From assembly GCF_047511655.1 (NCBI RefSeq), contig NC_133390.1:167916083-167980082 (forward strand): a DNA stretch of 64,000 bases, written 5' to 3'. Below the pieces are notes generated by a model that worked only from the letters and a program-made list of their open reading frames with translations, ran no database searches and was not told where the DNA came from. Below, piece after piece: positions 25,560-52,012 of this stretch; the stretch's first letter is position 1; each line of letters opens with the position of its first letter. Origin of the DNA: Castor canadensis. Its lineage: Eukaryota > Chordata > Mammalia > Rodentia > Castoridae. The translations under genes were made by a program, and so were the position numbers.

Positions 25560-26094
25560 TTTAGGAATGCCTGATTGGTGGCATTAAAACCATGAGTAGC
25601 TGCTCAGCAGCTCTTGCATCTGCACTGTGGCTGCCCTGGTCCAACTCCAGGAGATGACTTTGAACACAAGCCAGCCACACCCTTTGCTGAGCACCAAGTC
25701 CCCAAGGTCATCAGTAGGACTATCTGGAACCTCCACTGCTGACCCTGGAGGATGGGACTCTCAACAGGCTGCTCCTTATCTGAGGCTCTGGTTTACCAGG
25801 GAGAAGGGTGCACTTGGCTTGGGTGTTCAAGACCCATCTGCAGAAGGGATGCTTCACCACCTTCCTTTTCCCAAGGGCAGTTTGGAGATCAAAAGTATCC
25901 TAGTTTTCACCTTTCTGATTTCCTTCTTCTTCAGGCATGTCTACTTATCTGTTTCATTTTTCCCACTCTTTGTTTTTCTCTTTTCTGTGCTTCTTTATGT
26001 CTTTGACCAGTGCTCGTTCTCTCTCCTCTCTCCCTCTTTCTTCCCTTCTTTCCTAGTCTATTTTCTTTGATCCACCCTTTTTCTTTACTCACTG

Positions 26095-26390
26095 TCAGAG
26101 AGTAAAGAAATTGTCAGGAGTAGGGTGTGAGGAGGAAACGGATTGATCCCAGGTTGAAATCAGTCTTCATAGTGCCTGACCAGGTCATGGTCTTTTGAAG
26201 CAGGAAATAATACTGGAGCTGAAAGAGAGCTTCTATCGTCAGGCACAATTTAGCACAGGCAATGTAGGAGAGAAATAGTACAGTTTCCTATGGCTTCAGA
26301 ACCAGCTGTAGCTGTGGGGCCTGTAGAATGTTCCACCAATTGTTCCTGAATTGTTCCACAGACTAATTCTTGACCTGTGGGTAAGAGTAG
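26095..26390. other. Intergenic between WFDC6 and EPPIN
   Basis: No gene or repeat recognised. Confidence 0.35.
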
Positions 26391-26394
26391 AGCT

Positions 26395-26600
26395 GAGTGC
26401 TGGTGGCTCACATATGTAATCCTAGCTACCTGGGAGACTGAGATCGGGAGGATCAAAGTTTGAGGCCAGATAGGGCAAATAGTTTGAGAGACCCATCTTC
26501 AAAATAACAAGGGCAAAATAGCCTGGAGATGTGGCTCAAGTCGTAGAGCACCCTCTTTGCAAGAGCAAAACCCTGAGTTCAAATCCCAGTCAGAGGGAGA
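26395..26600 (+). repeat. Composite B1-like + tRNA-like SINE
   Basis: 'ggtggctcacatatgtaatcctagctacctgg' at the left, 'gatgtggctcaagtcgtagagcacc...gagttcaaatccc' at the right. Followed by a GAGA-rich tract to 26642. Confidence 0.85.
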
Positions 26601-26834
26601 GAGAAAAAAGAGAGAGAGGGAAAGTGGAGAGAGAGAGAGAAGACACATGTGGGATTCTGAGCAATGCAAGGGTAGACTGTAGTAGGGATTGCATGTCACA
26701 CCCACCCCAGTGAACTTGGCTCACCTCTGATTTCACTGTAACTGTTTCAAGAAACAGTTCCAGGACACATTTTATCCTGAATCCATTGTTTAAAATGGAG
26801 GTAGAATTTACATCATACAGAATCAACCATTTTT

Positions 26835-26950
26835 CAGGACTTGGTTGTATGAGCCTGTATTCCCAGCACGCAGGAGTCTGCAGCAGATATGAGTTCAAGG
26901 TCAGCCTGCACTACAGAACAAGACCTTGCCTTAAAAAACAAACAAAAAAA
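26835..26950 (+). repeat. B1-like SINE
   Basis: 'tgagcctgtattcccagcacgcagg...' with a tail of aaacaaacaaaaaaa. Confidence 0.7.
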
Positions 26951-27534
26951 TCAACATTTTAAGGTAAATAATTCAGTGATTTTTTAGGACATTCACAGGG
27001 CTGTACAATTATATCTCTATTAGTTATAAAACATTTTTATTACTCCAAATGAAAGCCCAACACCCATTAGCAGTCACAGCCTGGCCATCCTTAAGCCACT
27101 CCAACCCCTGACAACTACTAATCCACTTTCTGTGACTATAGATTCACCTATTCCGTGTTTCATATGAATGGAATCACACAGTGTCCATTTTTGAGCTTCA
27201 TTCACAGAATAGCTTGTATCGCTGCATTGTTTCTATTTATGGAGGAATAACATCCAGCGCACATGCACAGCCTCCCATGCGAACAGAGTCCCTAGCTCCC
27301 GGCTGTGGGTTTTTTCTGACTTCCCAGGGGCTTGCTCAGCTTGTTCATGGAACAGTCAGAAAGAGTGGGGGATTTATGGCCCAGGCTTTTGGTGGAGGAT
27401 GGGAATCACTGGATCGATACCTCAACATCCCCAGCAAGGGAGACAATGAAGAAAATTTGAAGACGTGTTTTCCATGGCTCATCATTGACTCCGCTCCTCT
27501 CCTTTCTTCTTTTTTTTTTCTTTTCTTTCTTTTT

Positions 27535-27775
27535 TTGTTTTTTGGTAGTACTGAGATTTGAACTTGTTAGACACATGCTACACTTGAGCCTTGCCCCAGT
27601 CGTTTTTTGCTGCAATTATTTTTCAGGTTGGGTCTTATATTTTTGCCTGGGGCCACGATCCTTCTACCTACAGCCTCCTGTGTAGCTGGGATCACAGGGG
27701 GCACTTCACTATACCAGCTATTGATTGAGATGAGATATTACTAATTTTTTACACAGGCTGATCTCAAAATGGAGC
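27535..27775 (-). repeat. Composite SINE
   Basis: Reversed tRNA-like module after a T-rich tail (27508-27543), then B1-like sequence. Confidence 0.7.
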
Positions 27776-28133
27776 TCTGCTTGCAAAGTAGCTGGACTCT
27801 TCTTTCCCTGAATCACTTATCCCACTCCCCATTTCATACTTCTTGGAGATCTCCCATGTAAGCAAACTACTTTTACTCATGCCCGTCGCCAGTTTCTGAG
27901 GCATCCACACTAAGGCAACATACATGGGTTCTTGCTTTAAGACCTTTACTACCTTTTGAAGAAACAGAGGAGGTTAACAATACACCTGTAGCTCTCAACT
28001 CTGAAAGTTCTGATGTCTTCACTCCCTTGAGTGATGTCACGAGAAGTTTCAATGATGCCTGATTCTCTGCAAAGTATAAAATGCCAAACAGTTATGAATT
28101 ACACAGACTCAGAGATACAGGTAAGTCAAGTAC

Positions 28134-33973
<5,840 letters not shown>

Positions 33974-35520
33974 TCTGAAGAGGGGCCCGGCTGGCTGGCG
34001 GTTCCAGAACATTGAAATGACTGCCTGCTGTGCTCAACCTATTCTTCCAGCAGCCAGTGTCTTGGACATGAGAACTGGAGAAAAGCCAGCCACCCCCTTT
34101 CTTGCTGGGAACACCAAGTTCCTGAAGTCACAAATGAGGACTAATGGCATCTCCAGCCCACAGCTTTGGGGAAGGGTCTCTTATTGGAGACATGGGCTGC
34201 ACTGAGGAGGGCCTTGGATCAATGAGGGGATACTTTCCAGGACACCTTAGAAGTGAAGCCACCCTGTCGGGTCTTGTCTTAATCACTTAAGAGAATTGTG
34301 GAATGTTCTTCTTATTCATCTCCCATTTCACGCACACGCCGACTAGCACACCCCTCCATCTGCTCTGACAATGTCTCTGTTGATCTCTTGGTATCTCTTT
34401 GTGCCTCTCTGTGTCTATCTTTATTTTTCTCTTTATCTGTGGGTCTCCCATGGTCTCTGTGTTCCTTTCTCTCTCACCCACAGTTTCTTCCCACTATTCT
34501 TCCTTTTATCTTCTCTTTGAGTCACTCATTCTTTGATTAAGGCCAAAAAGTATATGTTGCCACGAGTAAGATGTTAGGGAGGAATGAAACTGATAAGTCT
34601 TCCAAAAGAGTTTGTCACAGTGGTGGCACTTTGAGAGCAGGAGAAATTGTTGACGATTATAGGGAGTCTGTCATCTGATGCAAACTCCTTGTCTGAGAAG
34701 AAACCATGAAACTGAGAGACCTGCCTGAGAGACAACTGAATCAAGTTCAATAGCATACCAGATTCAAACTTCCAGATTCCAATATGGCTAATGGAAAGAG
34801 GGTACTGGAGATCTTTCCCACAGCTGCAAATCTCCAGTACCATCAACTAAATCAGTTCTGGTAAGGGGAGAGATATTCTTCAGAGTAAATGTTATCTATA
34901 GGGCTCCCCCTTTCTTTCCTGATTAAGTGTTGCTCTATTGTGCCAATTGTTGTTCTCCAAATTCTCCTAAATGATAGGTAGAAGCCAGGCAAAGCCAGTT
35001 TTCTCATTAGTGAGCAACTATGTGGCCACAAAATTTGGGATCACAGGCAGAGTTTCCGTGGGAATCCCATCCAACAAACTTTGCAGCCTCATTTAAGGAA
35101 GATTCATCAAAGAGACTAGGAACAGAATTTCTAATGAACACTCAAGATGCCATAATCAGTGCTGTCCCTCTCATTCTACTTCTGTTTTCTCCCAAACTCA
35201 GCTAAGAGGGAACAAAACCTTGGAACATCTAGGTGGCAGGGCTCTAAGGGAAAACAAGTTCCATCACTTTATCTTATAGATAGGGATTTAAGGCCCAGAG
35301 AAGTGAGGATGCTGACTAAATGTCATCCAGCAACTGTCAGCGATAAGGTTAGGAGGTTGCTGAGCATATAAGTTCTAGCCAGAGGCCTCTGGGGAATCTT
35401 TTGGTATTGGTGTGGATATAATATTTTATTGTGGACCTGAAGGCAGAGAGGAATGCTGAGTCCAAAAGGGATGAGGTAGACAGATGTCTTTAGTGATTGG
35501 AGATTCACAAAGTCAATATA
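33974..35520. other. EPPIN upstream region
   Basis: Contains the EPPIN promoter and 5' UTR; no convincing TATA box seen. The 168-codon plus-strand open frame (33699-34205) overlaps EPPIN exon 1 in antisense and has no domain. Confidence 0.4.
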
Positions 35521-35524
35521 TTTC

Positions 35525-35625
35525 CGGGACTAGGGATATAGTTTGGTGGCAGAACACATCCTTGAATGGGCAAGGCCCTGGGTTTGACCCCTGACACTAC
35601 AAAATAAATAAACAAACAAACAAAT
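35525..35625 (+). repeat. ID SINE
   Basis: 'gactagggatatagtttggtggcagaac...caaggccctgggtttgacccctg' and an aaataaataaacaaac tail. Confidence 0.85.
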
Positions 35626-36364
35626 CTCCAAATGGTTCCCAGAGCCCCCAATTAAGGCTGCATCATCCTTTATACTTTCTTAAAAATAAGTTAAACCTCT
35701 TCCTAGATGTTCAATCACACTGTGTGAAATGGAATATATGTACTAATTTTGGGTCAAAAATAGCACAGAAATGTGTTTTAGAGCCTAATTTAATGTGACA
35801 AGTGTTCAAACTGGCTGTAGAGAGACCTCCCTGTTCCAAGCCAGAGCCCTCCAAGATACTTCTCCAAGGTACCAACAGGTTGGCAGGTCACCTGCCTGTG
35901 ATCTGATGGAGTTTGAGGAGAGGTGTTCTTATTTGTTGTCAATCTCTTGTTTACCAGAAGTATCACCACACCATTTTCTATAAACTGTAAAACAAAATCT
36001 AGGAGATCACTAATTTAGAATGGGAAAAATGTTTGAGGGTCTTTATTTTGCTTGGTTTTGTTTTTATATACAACAGCACAAAGTAGATTTAAGATGTGGA
36101 GCTGGAGGGGACAGTAGTTTGAATAAGAACTTTGGAAGATTCCTTGTATATAAACTTTTCTGGTCATCAAGATATGGGTGTGCATTTCTTGAAATTCTTA
36201 CATCGCACCATTCAGCCTGGAGAGCAGTGCAAAAATATGAGTCAACACACCCTGAGTATGGAAAGCAGAGCTTCCTTCACGGACCCTGGGGTTTTCTGCA
36301 GCAGAGTGACAGGACAATCTTCTCTTCTCTGAAGGGAAAAGGGTTTTGATTGTGATATATATAT

Positions 36365-36422
36365 CAGTATTTGGGGATAAACAAGGCCCTGAGTTCAAAC
36401 CCCATACCACCAGGAAAAAAAA
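36365..36422 (+). repeat. tRNA-like SINE fragment
   Basis: 'aaggccctgagttcaaaccccataccac' and an A tail; left part lost. Confidence 0.65.
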
Positions 36423-36569
36423 CATAACTGTTGGCTCCATAAGAGAGTTGTAAAGTACCAGACTTGGAAAAGCCTGGTTTTCATAGAAAAGAATAAAACA
36501 AAAGCCTAAACCCAGCATTGCTGACATAGCCCCCTGGATTAACAGAGCCTTATTTAGATAACCCTCTGG

Positions 36570-37295
36570 CAAATGAAAGTTAAAAAGTAAGTAATTTGGG
36601 CTGGCCTGTCACTCCTTTAGAGAAAAGGAAGAGCAGTCCTCCATGCCATTACAAAAACCATTTTTGCTTGGGACCTTTGTAACACATAGGGTTCCTGCCT
36701 CATCACACCTTATCCTTTGGATAAGGACTGTGCTGTCATTTCACCAACTTACTACTTGAAGTGATAAGATGGCCTGTTTGCTGTGTCAGAGCTGTGATGT
36801 ATTTTCCTAGTGGTTTGGTTTTAACATAAATGAAGTTTCATTGCCCACTCCCCTCCTACAAAAGAAAAATATTTGAAAATTATTGAAATGTATCACTACA
36901 GAAAGAATGTAATCTAGATTTTTTGGAGTGGAATTTTGTGTAGCCTTAAAAGAACAGAGAATTCATATATTACTAAAAATTTTTAGGTCATAGAAAAAGT
37001 AAGCAAGTTTCCTACTAGGTTCCCACACTAGTTTTTTTTTTTTAAAGTACTATGATTCGATAGCAAAACAAACAAAAAACATACACCAATTTTTCTTTTA
37101 ACTATAGATGTGAAAATTTTTGAGTCAACTATTTGCTGAAAGAACCACACTGTATTAATACAAATAGATTAACAAGATTAGGGTTATTCTGAAAATGCAA
37201 AATGATTCAACATATGACAATTTAATAATATATGTCATCATGCCAACAAATTAGAAGAGCAAAATCACTATCTGACTGGATGCTTAAAGGGTATT
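36570..37295. other. Intergenic EPPIN-WFDC8, AT-rich
   Basis: No gene. 37080-37290 could be an old L1 ORF2 remnant ('aatgattcaacatatgacaatttaataatatatg'). Confidence 0.35.
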
Positions 37296-37297
37296 TC

Positions 37298-37400
37298 ATA
37301 AGCTGGGCATAGCTATTTGGGAAGGAGGGATTGTTCGAGGTCAAAAATTTGAGACCAGCCTAAGCAACACAGCAAGACCCCGTCTCAAAAAAAATTGATA
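37298..37400 (+). repeat. B1-like SINE fragment
   Basis: 'gtcaaaaatttgagaccagcctaagcaacacagcaagaccc' with an A tail. Confidence 0.75.
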
Positions 37401-37579
37401 AAATTCAACAGTCATTTCCTGCAGTAACTGAAAATGGATAGGAAATAGCTTTAAAAAAGAAAATCACCTAAGTGTAATAAAACCTATTTATTCCAAATCC
37501 AACAACATGTGTCTTTTTATTTATCAGAAGTCATACTGACTTTAAAATAAGGAACTACTCAGTGACAGATACCATCACC

Positions 37580-37618
37580 TTATCTATCTATCTATCTATC
37601 TATCTATCATCTATCTAT
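37580..37618. repeat. (TATC)n microsatellite
   Basis: Tandem TATC units with one interruption, next to a truncated SINE at 37632-37685. Confidence 0.92.
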
Positions 37619-37945
37619 TTATATTTAAATTCTGGGGTTTGAACACAGGGCCTTGTGCATGCTCTGCCACTGGGTTACACACCTCCTTCATTGTTTTTAT
37701 TTTCGATGTTATTTCACAGTCTGTGTCATAGAAGATTTTAAAAAGTCACGAAGTTGGAAAAAAGAAGAGTCAAATTTATTCTCATTTTTCAGATGATCTG
37801 ATTCTATTTAAAATCACAATAGCTCCAATACTACTGTTATTTCAGTGACATAATTTGGCAAGAATTCAACACAAATGAAAGTGAAAGGTTTTATTATGCT
37901 ACATGTAATTCATTACTTTGATGATAGTGTTTTCTACTTACACTG

Positions 37946-46289
<8,344 letters not shown>

Positions 46290-47040
46290 CTGTGTGGGAG
46301 AAGAAAAGGGGCAGGGGTTATGCATGATCCAGAGAGGGCGCGCAGTGTGTGCAGGGGAGCCTTCGAGAGGATCCCCCAGATCCCATTAGTTCACAGATGA
46401 GAACATGGAGAGCCAGAAGAGAGAAGGGGTTTGTCTGAGGTGGTAAGTTAAGGCGGGCCCAGAACGTTCCTTCCAGGATTTCCCCAGATGCCTCATACTC
46501 CATCATGGTGCTTTACGTTCTTCCTGGAACCTTGCCCACTGGGGTGCAGCTGGGTAAGAGGCCATACTTGAATGATCACAGGGGTTTATTTGGAATAGGT
46601 ACAAGCTTGTTTGCTCACAGTCATTACTGGGGCAACCACAGGTACCAGTGAGCACATTTTCTTTGCTCTACCGATGAAAGAAACAGATAGTATGAGATTT
46701 CCTGGAAGGTCTACACAGATCCTACCAGTCTTGGTGCCCCAGAAGCAAAAATGATTCCAGATGACATCGAATTAACAAAAAAGCCCCTCTTCTTTCCTTC
46801 TGGGATTACCCAATCTTGAGATTGTATGATATCCCCAGACAACTCAAAAAACAAATCATTCTTCCCCATTCACTCAGACTCCCAGTTTCCACATGTCTCT
46901 GCATGACCCTTATGTATGTTTTACTTTAAAATATGAAGAATCAGTAATGACCTATTGTATTAATTCTTGGAGTGAACATATTTCAAAGGCATAGAAAGTG
47001 AAGAAGGGGACATACTTATGCCAAAATATGCACGGATGCA
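46290..47040. other. Region upstream of the WFDC8 signal exon
   Basis: Should hold the missing WFDC8 first exon, here or further right. I found no ATG with a phase-2 donor that I could defend. Confidence 0.4.
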
Positions 47041-47042
47041 TC

Positions 47043-47132
47043 TTTTTTTTTGACAGTACTGGGATTTGAACTCAGGGCTTCAAACTTGCTAGGCAGGTGC
47101 TCTACCACTTGGGCCATCCTGCTAGCCCATTG
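47043..47132 (-). repeat. tRNA-derived SINE (near-full copy)
   Basis: Poly(T) then revcomp 'tggcccaagtggtagagcacctgcctagc', '...gagttcaaatcccagtactg'. A good reference copy for the family in this window. Confidence 0.9.
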
Positions 47133-47579
47133 TATGCATCTTATTGGTGGAACTTCAGACATGGAGAAAGCTATGAAGATATCTTGGAGTAGTCTTTCCC
47201 AGAGTTCCAGTAAAGACTTGTGGCAATTTATCCCTTTCTCCACTTTTTTCCCAGAATTCCTTCTTTTTAAAAAACACTTCTTCCTTATCGCTCACTGGTC
47301 TCTAAAGTATGAAAACTTCCCATTCCAAACAAAGGGACAATTCAAAAATCCATTTTTCTGAGCATGCTTTCCACAGGAGCAAAAGCAAGGAAAGTGTGGA
47401 TAAGAAACACTAAGGGAGGCTGTGGTGTAGCACCCCAGAACCACAGGGGAAAAAGGCTAAACAGAAAAACTAAGAGTCAGCACCTTGTTTCACTCAGGTG
47501 ACAGACTCACAATGAGACACTGTGCCTTCAGCACTTTAGCCGAGGATTCAGAAATGTGATGATTCCACAGGGTTATACA

Positions 47580-48775
47580 ATAACACATTTATTTGAATTG
47601 AAAAGTATAGTCAGTCTTTTTGTGGGAGAAAAGGAATCCAATTTGTCTTTGCCAGTCAGTAGAATCTGTGGCATCAACACTTAACAACATATATATATAC
47701 ATGAAATTTATAACTTACATAAGAAATTATATTAGTAATAATTGATATAATAAATATATACTTAAAGCCTTCAATAAGATAAAAGCATTTCGTAAAACTA
47801 TGTATTATTCAAGGTCTATCAAGGTGAATAGTGCTCACACTTTCTGACGCTGAATATATCGGATTCGGTAAAGAAACTGAATAAAAAAATAACGTATAGT
47901 TAATGACATTATTAGTCATTAGGTAAATGCTGGTCAAGTCTTCTTTGACTTTCCAGAAATTAAGATAATCATTGTAATTTGTGAATAATATTCTAACTAC
48001 CTTGCAAAATCCTTTTGTAAGAACCAGCTTTCTAACTTTGTGCTTTTATAAAACCTGAAGGAAAGTTTGACTAAGTTGTTGATTCATATTTAAATTAGAT
48101 CATTAAAACTTGTTTTTGATTATGGAGCATCATGCGATTGTTAACAATTTATCAGAAGTTCAAAGAACAAAGTGAAACCCCTAGAACAGAACTCCTTTTG
48201 TCTCTGAACACTCTCGTACCGTTAGGGATGTGAGTACCTGTAGAATTTTATCAATAAAATTCTATCAATGCATTGCTGTAATGTGTCTCCATGTTCATTA
48301 TCATTGTGCTAGTTTTTTGTTTTTTGGGTTTTTTTTTTATCATTGTGCTAGTTAAATAACGCTTATAATGAAAAAACAGCCCACAAGAAAAATCTTTACT
48401 CCTAGATTCTTGTGGCCACAGTAAGTGAAGAAGCTGAATTTAAATTTATGCACATGTTTCTATTACACAGCAGTATGAAAATGGCATTGAATAAAAAGGC
48501 TCTTGAGCATCAAATTCAATTCCATTAGATAAAAAGTTTGTGGGATAAGAAGAGTGAAAATGCAAACTAGCTAGTAAACAATGAACAGTAAGATAGTGAA
48601 TGTGAAAAAATAGTTCAAGGAAAAGGAAAACATTTTAAAGTTTCCAATTGTTAAAATTGATTTTTAAATATTTTTAAATGAATATTGTGAATATTAAATT
48701 AATATTTAATCCCAATGGATACATTTTAAGCAGTTATAGCAATTTAAGAATTAGTATTTACAACACAGCTGCATA
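47580..48775. other. AT-rich intergenic sequence
   Basis: No gene. Composition suggests decayed transposon sequence, but I could not place the family. Confidence 0.35.
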
Positions 48776-48777
48776 AC

Positions 48778-49205
48778 ACATTTGCGATCCATTCACCTTG
48801 CATGTCACTTGTTCCTTTTTATTGCTGAATTGTCCTTTGTCCAGAATGGACAACTGGACAGCTGGATGTCTTTGGATCATTGACAGACATTGGGGTGTTT
48901 CTAGTTTGGGGAAATCATGAATAAAGCCCTTACAAAGATTTTCATACAGATTTTTATATGAATGTTAAGCTTTCATTTCTCCTAATCAGTATCAAGGAGT
49001 GGGATTTCTGGATTATATGGTAAGTGTGTGTTTACAAGAACTGCCAAACTGTTTCCTACCATGGCTGCACCATTTCAGATTTTCATTAGTAGTGTATGAG
49101 AGGCCACCTCCTCCAGTTAGCACTTGTTAGCACTTGGTATTCTAAAAGTCCTTATTTGAGTTGTTTCACTAGATGTGCAGTGGTAAGGTTGAATGGTATT
49201 TTAAG
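48778..49205 (-). mobile_element. Ancient L1 3' fragment
   Basis: 'gcaatttgggaggtttct'-type landmarks survive: 'gaaatcatgaataaagc', 'gggatttctggattatatggtaag', 'aactgccaaactgtttcc', 'atggctgcaccattt', in the order expected for an old L1 read in reverse. Confidence 0.8.
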
Positions 49206-49379
49206 AGATGAAGACACTTAGTCAGTTTCTGGAACGAAGTCACTTAGAATATTGGTGGGAGGGTTTTCCTATTCCCAACTTCCCCTGGGACACATTTCAA
49301 ACCCAGTGGACTCCTTGGTTCCTGAACATGGTTGGACAGAAATTTTAATAGAACTCCATCTTTAAATCTACCTTTTATT

Positions 49380-49535
49380 GAACTGGGTATGGTGGCATAT
49401 GCTTGTAATCCCAGCACTTGGGAGGCTGAAGTAGGACTGCAAGTTCAACGCTACATATCAGCTTCAGGTCAACCTGGGCTAGCATAAGACCCTGTATCAG
49501 AAAAACGAACAAGAAAAAAAAAAAACACCTGTACT
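49380..49535 (+). repeat. B1-like SINE
   Basis: 'actgggtatggtggcatatgcttgtaatcccagcacttgggaggctg' plus an A tail to 49527. Confidence 0.88.
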
Positions 49536-49737
49536 CATGCATGAAAATGGAAAAATGAGATGTGTTAAAACTGTTCCAGGAATGGGGGGGAGGAGGGACA
49601 AAAGAGAATGATGGAGGGGGTAAATTCAACTATGATATGTTATAAGAACATTGGTAAATGTCACAACGTACCCTCAGTACAACAATAATGAAAAAATATT
49701 TTAAACACTACTTCTAACAAAGTCTTGATAATTTCCG

Positions 49738-50015
49738 CAATTTTTGAACTCAGGTCCTTGCACTTGGGAGGCAGGTGCTCTGTCACTTGAGCCACACTTC
49801 CAAATCTTTTTGGTTTAGTTATTTTTTGGATAGGGTCTCACATTTTTGCCCATGCCGGTCTCAGACTGATTCTTCTACCTATACCTCCTTCATAGGATTA
49901 TAGCATATATCACTATTCCAGTTGAGATGAGATCACACTAAATTTTTGCCTGATCTTTTTTATGATCCTCCTGATCTCTACCTTCAAAGTACCTGGGACC
50001 ACAAGCATGAGACAA
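49738..50015 (-). repeat. Composite SINE
   Basis: Reversed tRNA-like module ('gaactcaggtccttgcacttgggaggcaggtgctctgtcacttgagcc') and B1-like part. Confidence 0.85.
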
Positions 50016-50074
50016 TAATATTCTTTCTTTTTGTTTCAGTTAGATTTTGTTGCCCTCCCCCTTTTGGTGAGGAG

Positions 50075-50335
50075 GGAGGTACAGGGGTTTGAACTCAATA
50101 CATTGCACTTGCTAGGCAGGTACTCTGTCACTTGAGCCATACCCTCAACCTTTTTGGCTTTCATTGTTTAGGGGCTCATTTTTTTGCCCAGGCCAGCTGG
50201 AACCACACCTTCTATTTATGCTGTCTGGGTAGCTGAGATGACAGCATCCCATGCTCAGCTATTGATTGAGATGGTGCTTCGCTAACATTTTGCTGGAGCT
50301 GGCCTCCAACCACCATCCACCTGATCTCCACCTGC
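50075..50335 (-). repeat. Composite SINE
   Basis: Second copy directly after the previous one; 'ggtttgaactcaatacattgcacttgctaggcaggtactctgtcacttgagcc'. Confidence 0.85.
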
Positions 50336-50420
50336 CTTCCTTTTCCTAACTTTTGACTGACTTTTTCTAACCCCTAGCCTTTTTCACCTTTATGATTTTT
50401 TTTGAACAGGGTCTATATTA

Positions 50421-50818
50421 CATCCCAGGGCTAAATTGCAGCTGACCATGGTGAGTGACACTTTTCAAATTAATATTCATTTCTCAATTAACTGTATAAT
50501 ATCTGTACTTATTTATGTTGCACAATATTGTAATCTGATTCATGCATACAATGTATAATGATCAAATCAAGGTGAACAGCATTTCCATCTCCCTACTTTT
50601 ATGGTTTCTGTGTGTTGAGATGCTTAACATTTCCTTTGTAATTATTTTGGAGTGCATAATTAGTTGTATGCATCAGTTACCCTACTACATGAAAGCTACT
50701 TTCCCCTCAACTGTATTTTGGTCTTATCCACCCCCTTTATAGCTTCCATTTCACCCCCTTGCTCTACTGATTTCCTCTCTCCTCTCTACTTCTGCGTGAT
50801 CAATTTCTTAAGCTTCCA
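50421..50818 (+). repeat. Inverted repeat, left arm (~398 bp)
   Basis: Reverse complement of 52453-52850 with, by eye, a single-base indel. It includes an L1 3' UTR and about 40 bp beyond the L1 3' end. Outside the arm, L1 homology continues to about 50970 but with many more differences. Confidence 0.9.
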
Positions 50819-51616
50819 CAAATGAGAAAGAACATGTGGTATTTGCCTTTCTGTGTTTGGTTTATTTCACTTAACCTAACGTCCTATAGTTCCAACCACG
50901 TTACTACAAATGACAGGATTTCATTCTTTTTATGGTGGAATAACTTTCCTTTGTCCATATATATCACATTTTTTTAAATATAGCTAGGATTACAGGCATA
51001 AGCCATTGGCGCCTAGCCCCCCCCCCTTTTTTTTTTTTTGCTTTTGTTGCTTACACTTTCGGGTCATATCCAAAAATTTATTGTCTGGATCAATTTTTTC
51101 TACAAAAAATTTAGTTCTAGCTATTGTGTTTAGGTCTTCAGTTCATAAACTGATCCAATTTTATTTTTCTGCACATGGATATACAGCTTTTCCAAAACCA
51201 CTTATTGAAGACACTGTACATTGCATGTTTTGTCACCTTTTTTCAGGAATCAATTGACTTTAGACTGCGGATGCATCTCAGTGGTAGAATACTTGTTTAA
51301 TGTATACAAGGCCCTGAGATCAATCCCCAGTGCCATTATAAATCAACTGAACATAAATGCTTGGGTTTATTTCTAGGGTCTCGATCTCATTCCACTGGTC
51401 AATTTTTTATGGTGGTACATGTTTTTTAATTACTATGTATTTGAAGTAAATTTTGAACTCAGGCAGTGTGATGCCTCCAGCTTTGTTATTTTTGCTCAAG
51501 ATTGTTTTGCTATCTGGGTCATTGTGACAGACAATGAATTTTTGGATTGTTTTTCCATGTCTGTGAAAATTTTCCTTCGAATTTTGATAGAGATTGTGAG
51601 CAAATTGAATAACCAT
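50428..51616 (-). mobile_element. Old L1 3' half with nested SINEs
   Basis: ORF2 remnant at 51400-51616 on the minus strand (SKNNKAGGITLPEFKIYFKYIVIK), then 3' UTR to about 50460. Interrupted by an ID SINE at 51250-51340 and a SINE fragment at 50975-51045. Confidence 0.8.
51250..51340 (+). repeat. ID SINE
   Basis: 'gcggatgcatctcagtggtagaatacttg...aaggccctgagatcaatccccagtgcc'. Confidence 0.8.
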
Positions 51617-51995
51617 GAAGATACAGATAAATTCCTAGAAACATATCAAGACCCAATCATGAAGAAACAGAAAATCTGAATAGACCTATAATTGATAAGG
51701 AGATTGAATCAGTAAGAAAAAGTTTCTCATCAAAGAAAAGCCCATGACCCAGTGGCTTCACTGCTGAGTTCTACCAAACAATGGAGGAGGAATAATACAA
51801 AGTCTTCTCAAACTCTGCCAAAAATTGAAGTGGTGGGGCTATTTCCAAACTCATTTTATGAAGGAAACATTACCCTGACACCAAAGTGAGGAAAGGACAC
51901 TATAAGAAAAAAATTACAGTTCAATATATATGACAAACATGACTATAAAAATCAACACAATACTAGCAAATTGAATTCAAAGGCTCATTAAAAGT
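51600..51995 (+). mobile_element. Old L1 ORF2 remnant, first part
   Basis: Frames with stops encode DTDKFLETYQDPIMKK, then the 'SLRKSFSSKKSP' region, down to INTILAN-IQRLIKS, i.e. the early reverse transcriptase domain. Confidence 0.8.
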
Positions 51996-52012
51996 ATCAT
52001 TGTTATTAAAAG

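Noticed and set aside
37580-37618. Short tandem array considered as a CRISPR-like repeat
   Set aside because: It is a simple tetranucleotide microsatellite, and the genome is mammalian.
50542-50742. 66-aa peptide encoded identically at two places
   Set aside because: Both copies are within L1 3' UTR sequence of the inverted repeat, so identity reflects DNA duplication, not coding constraint.
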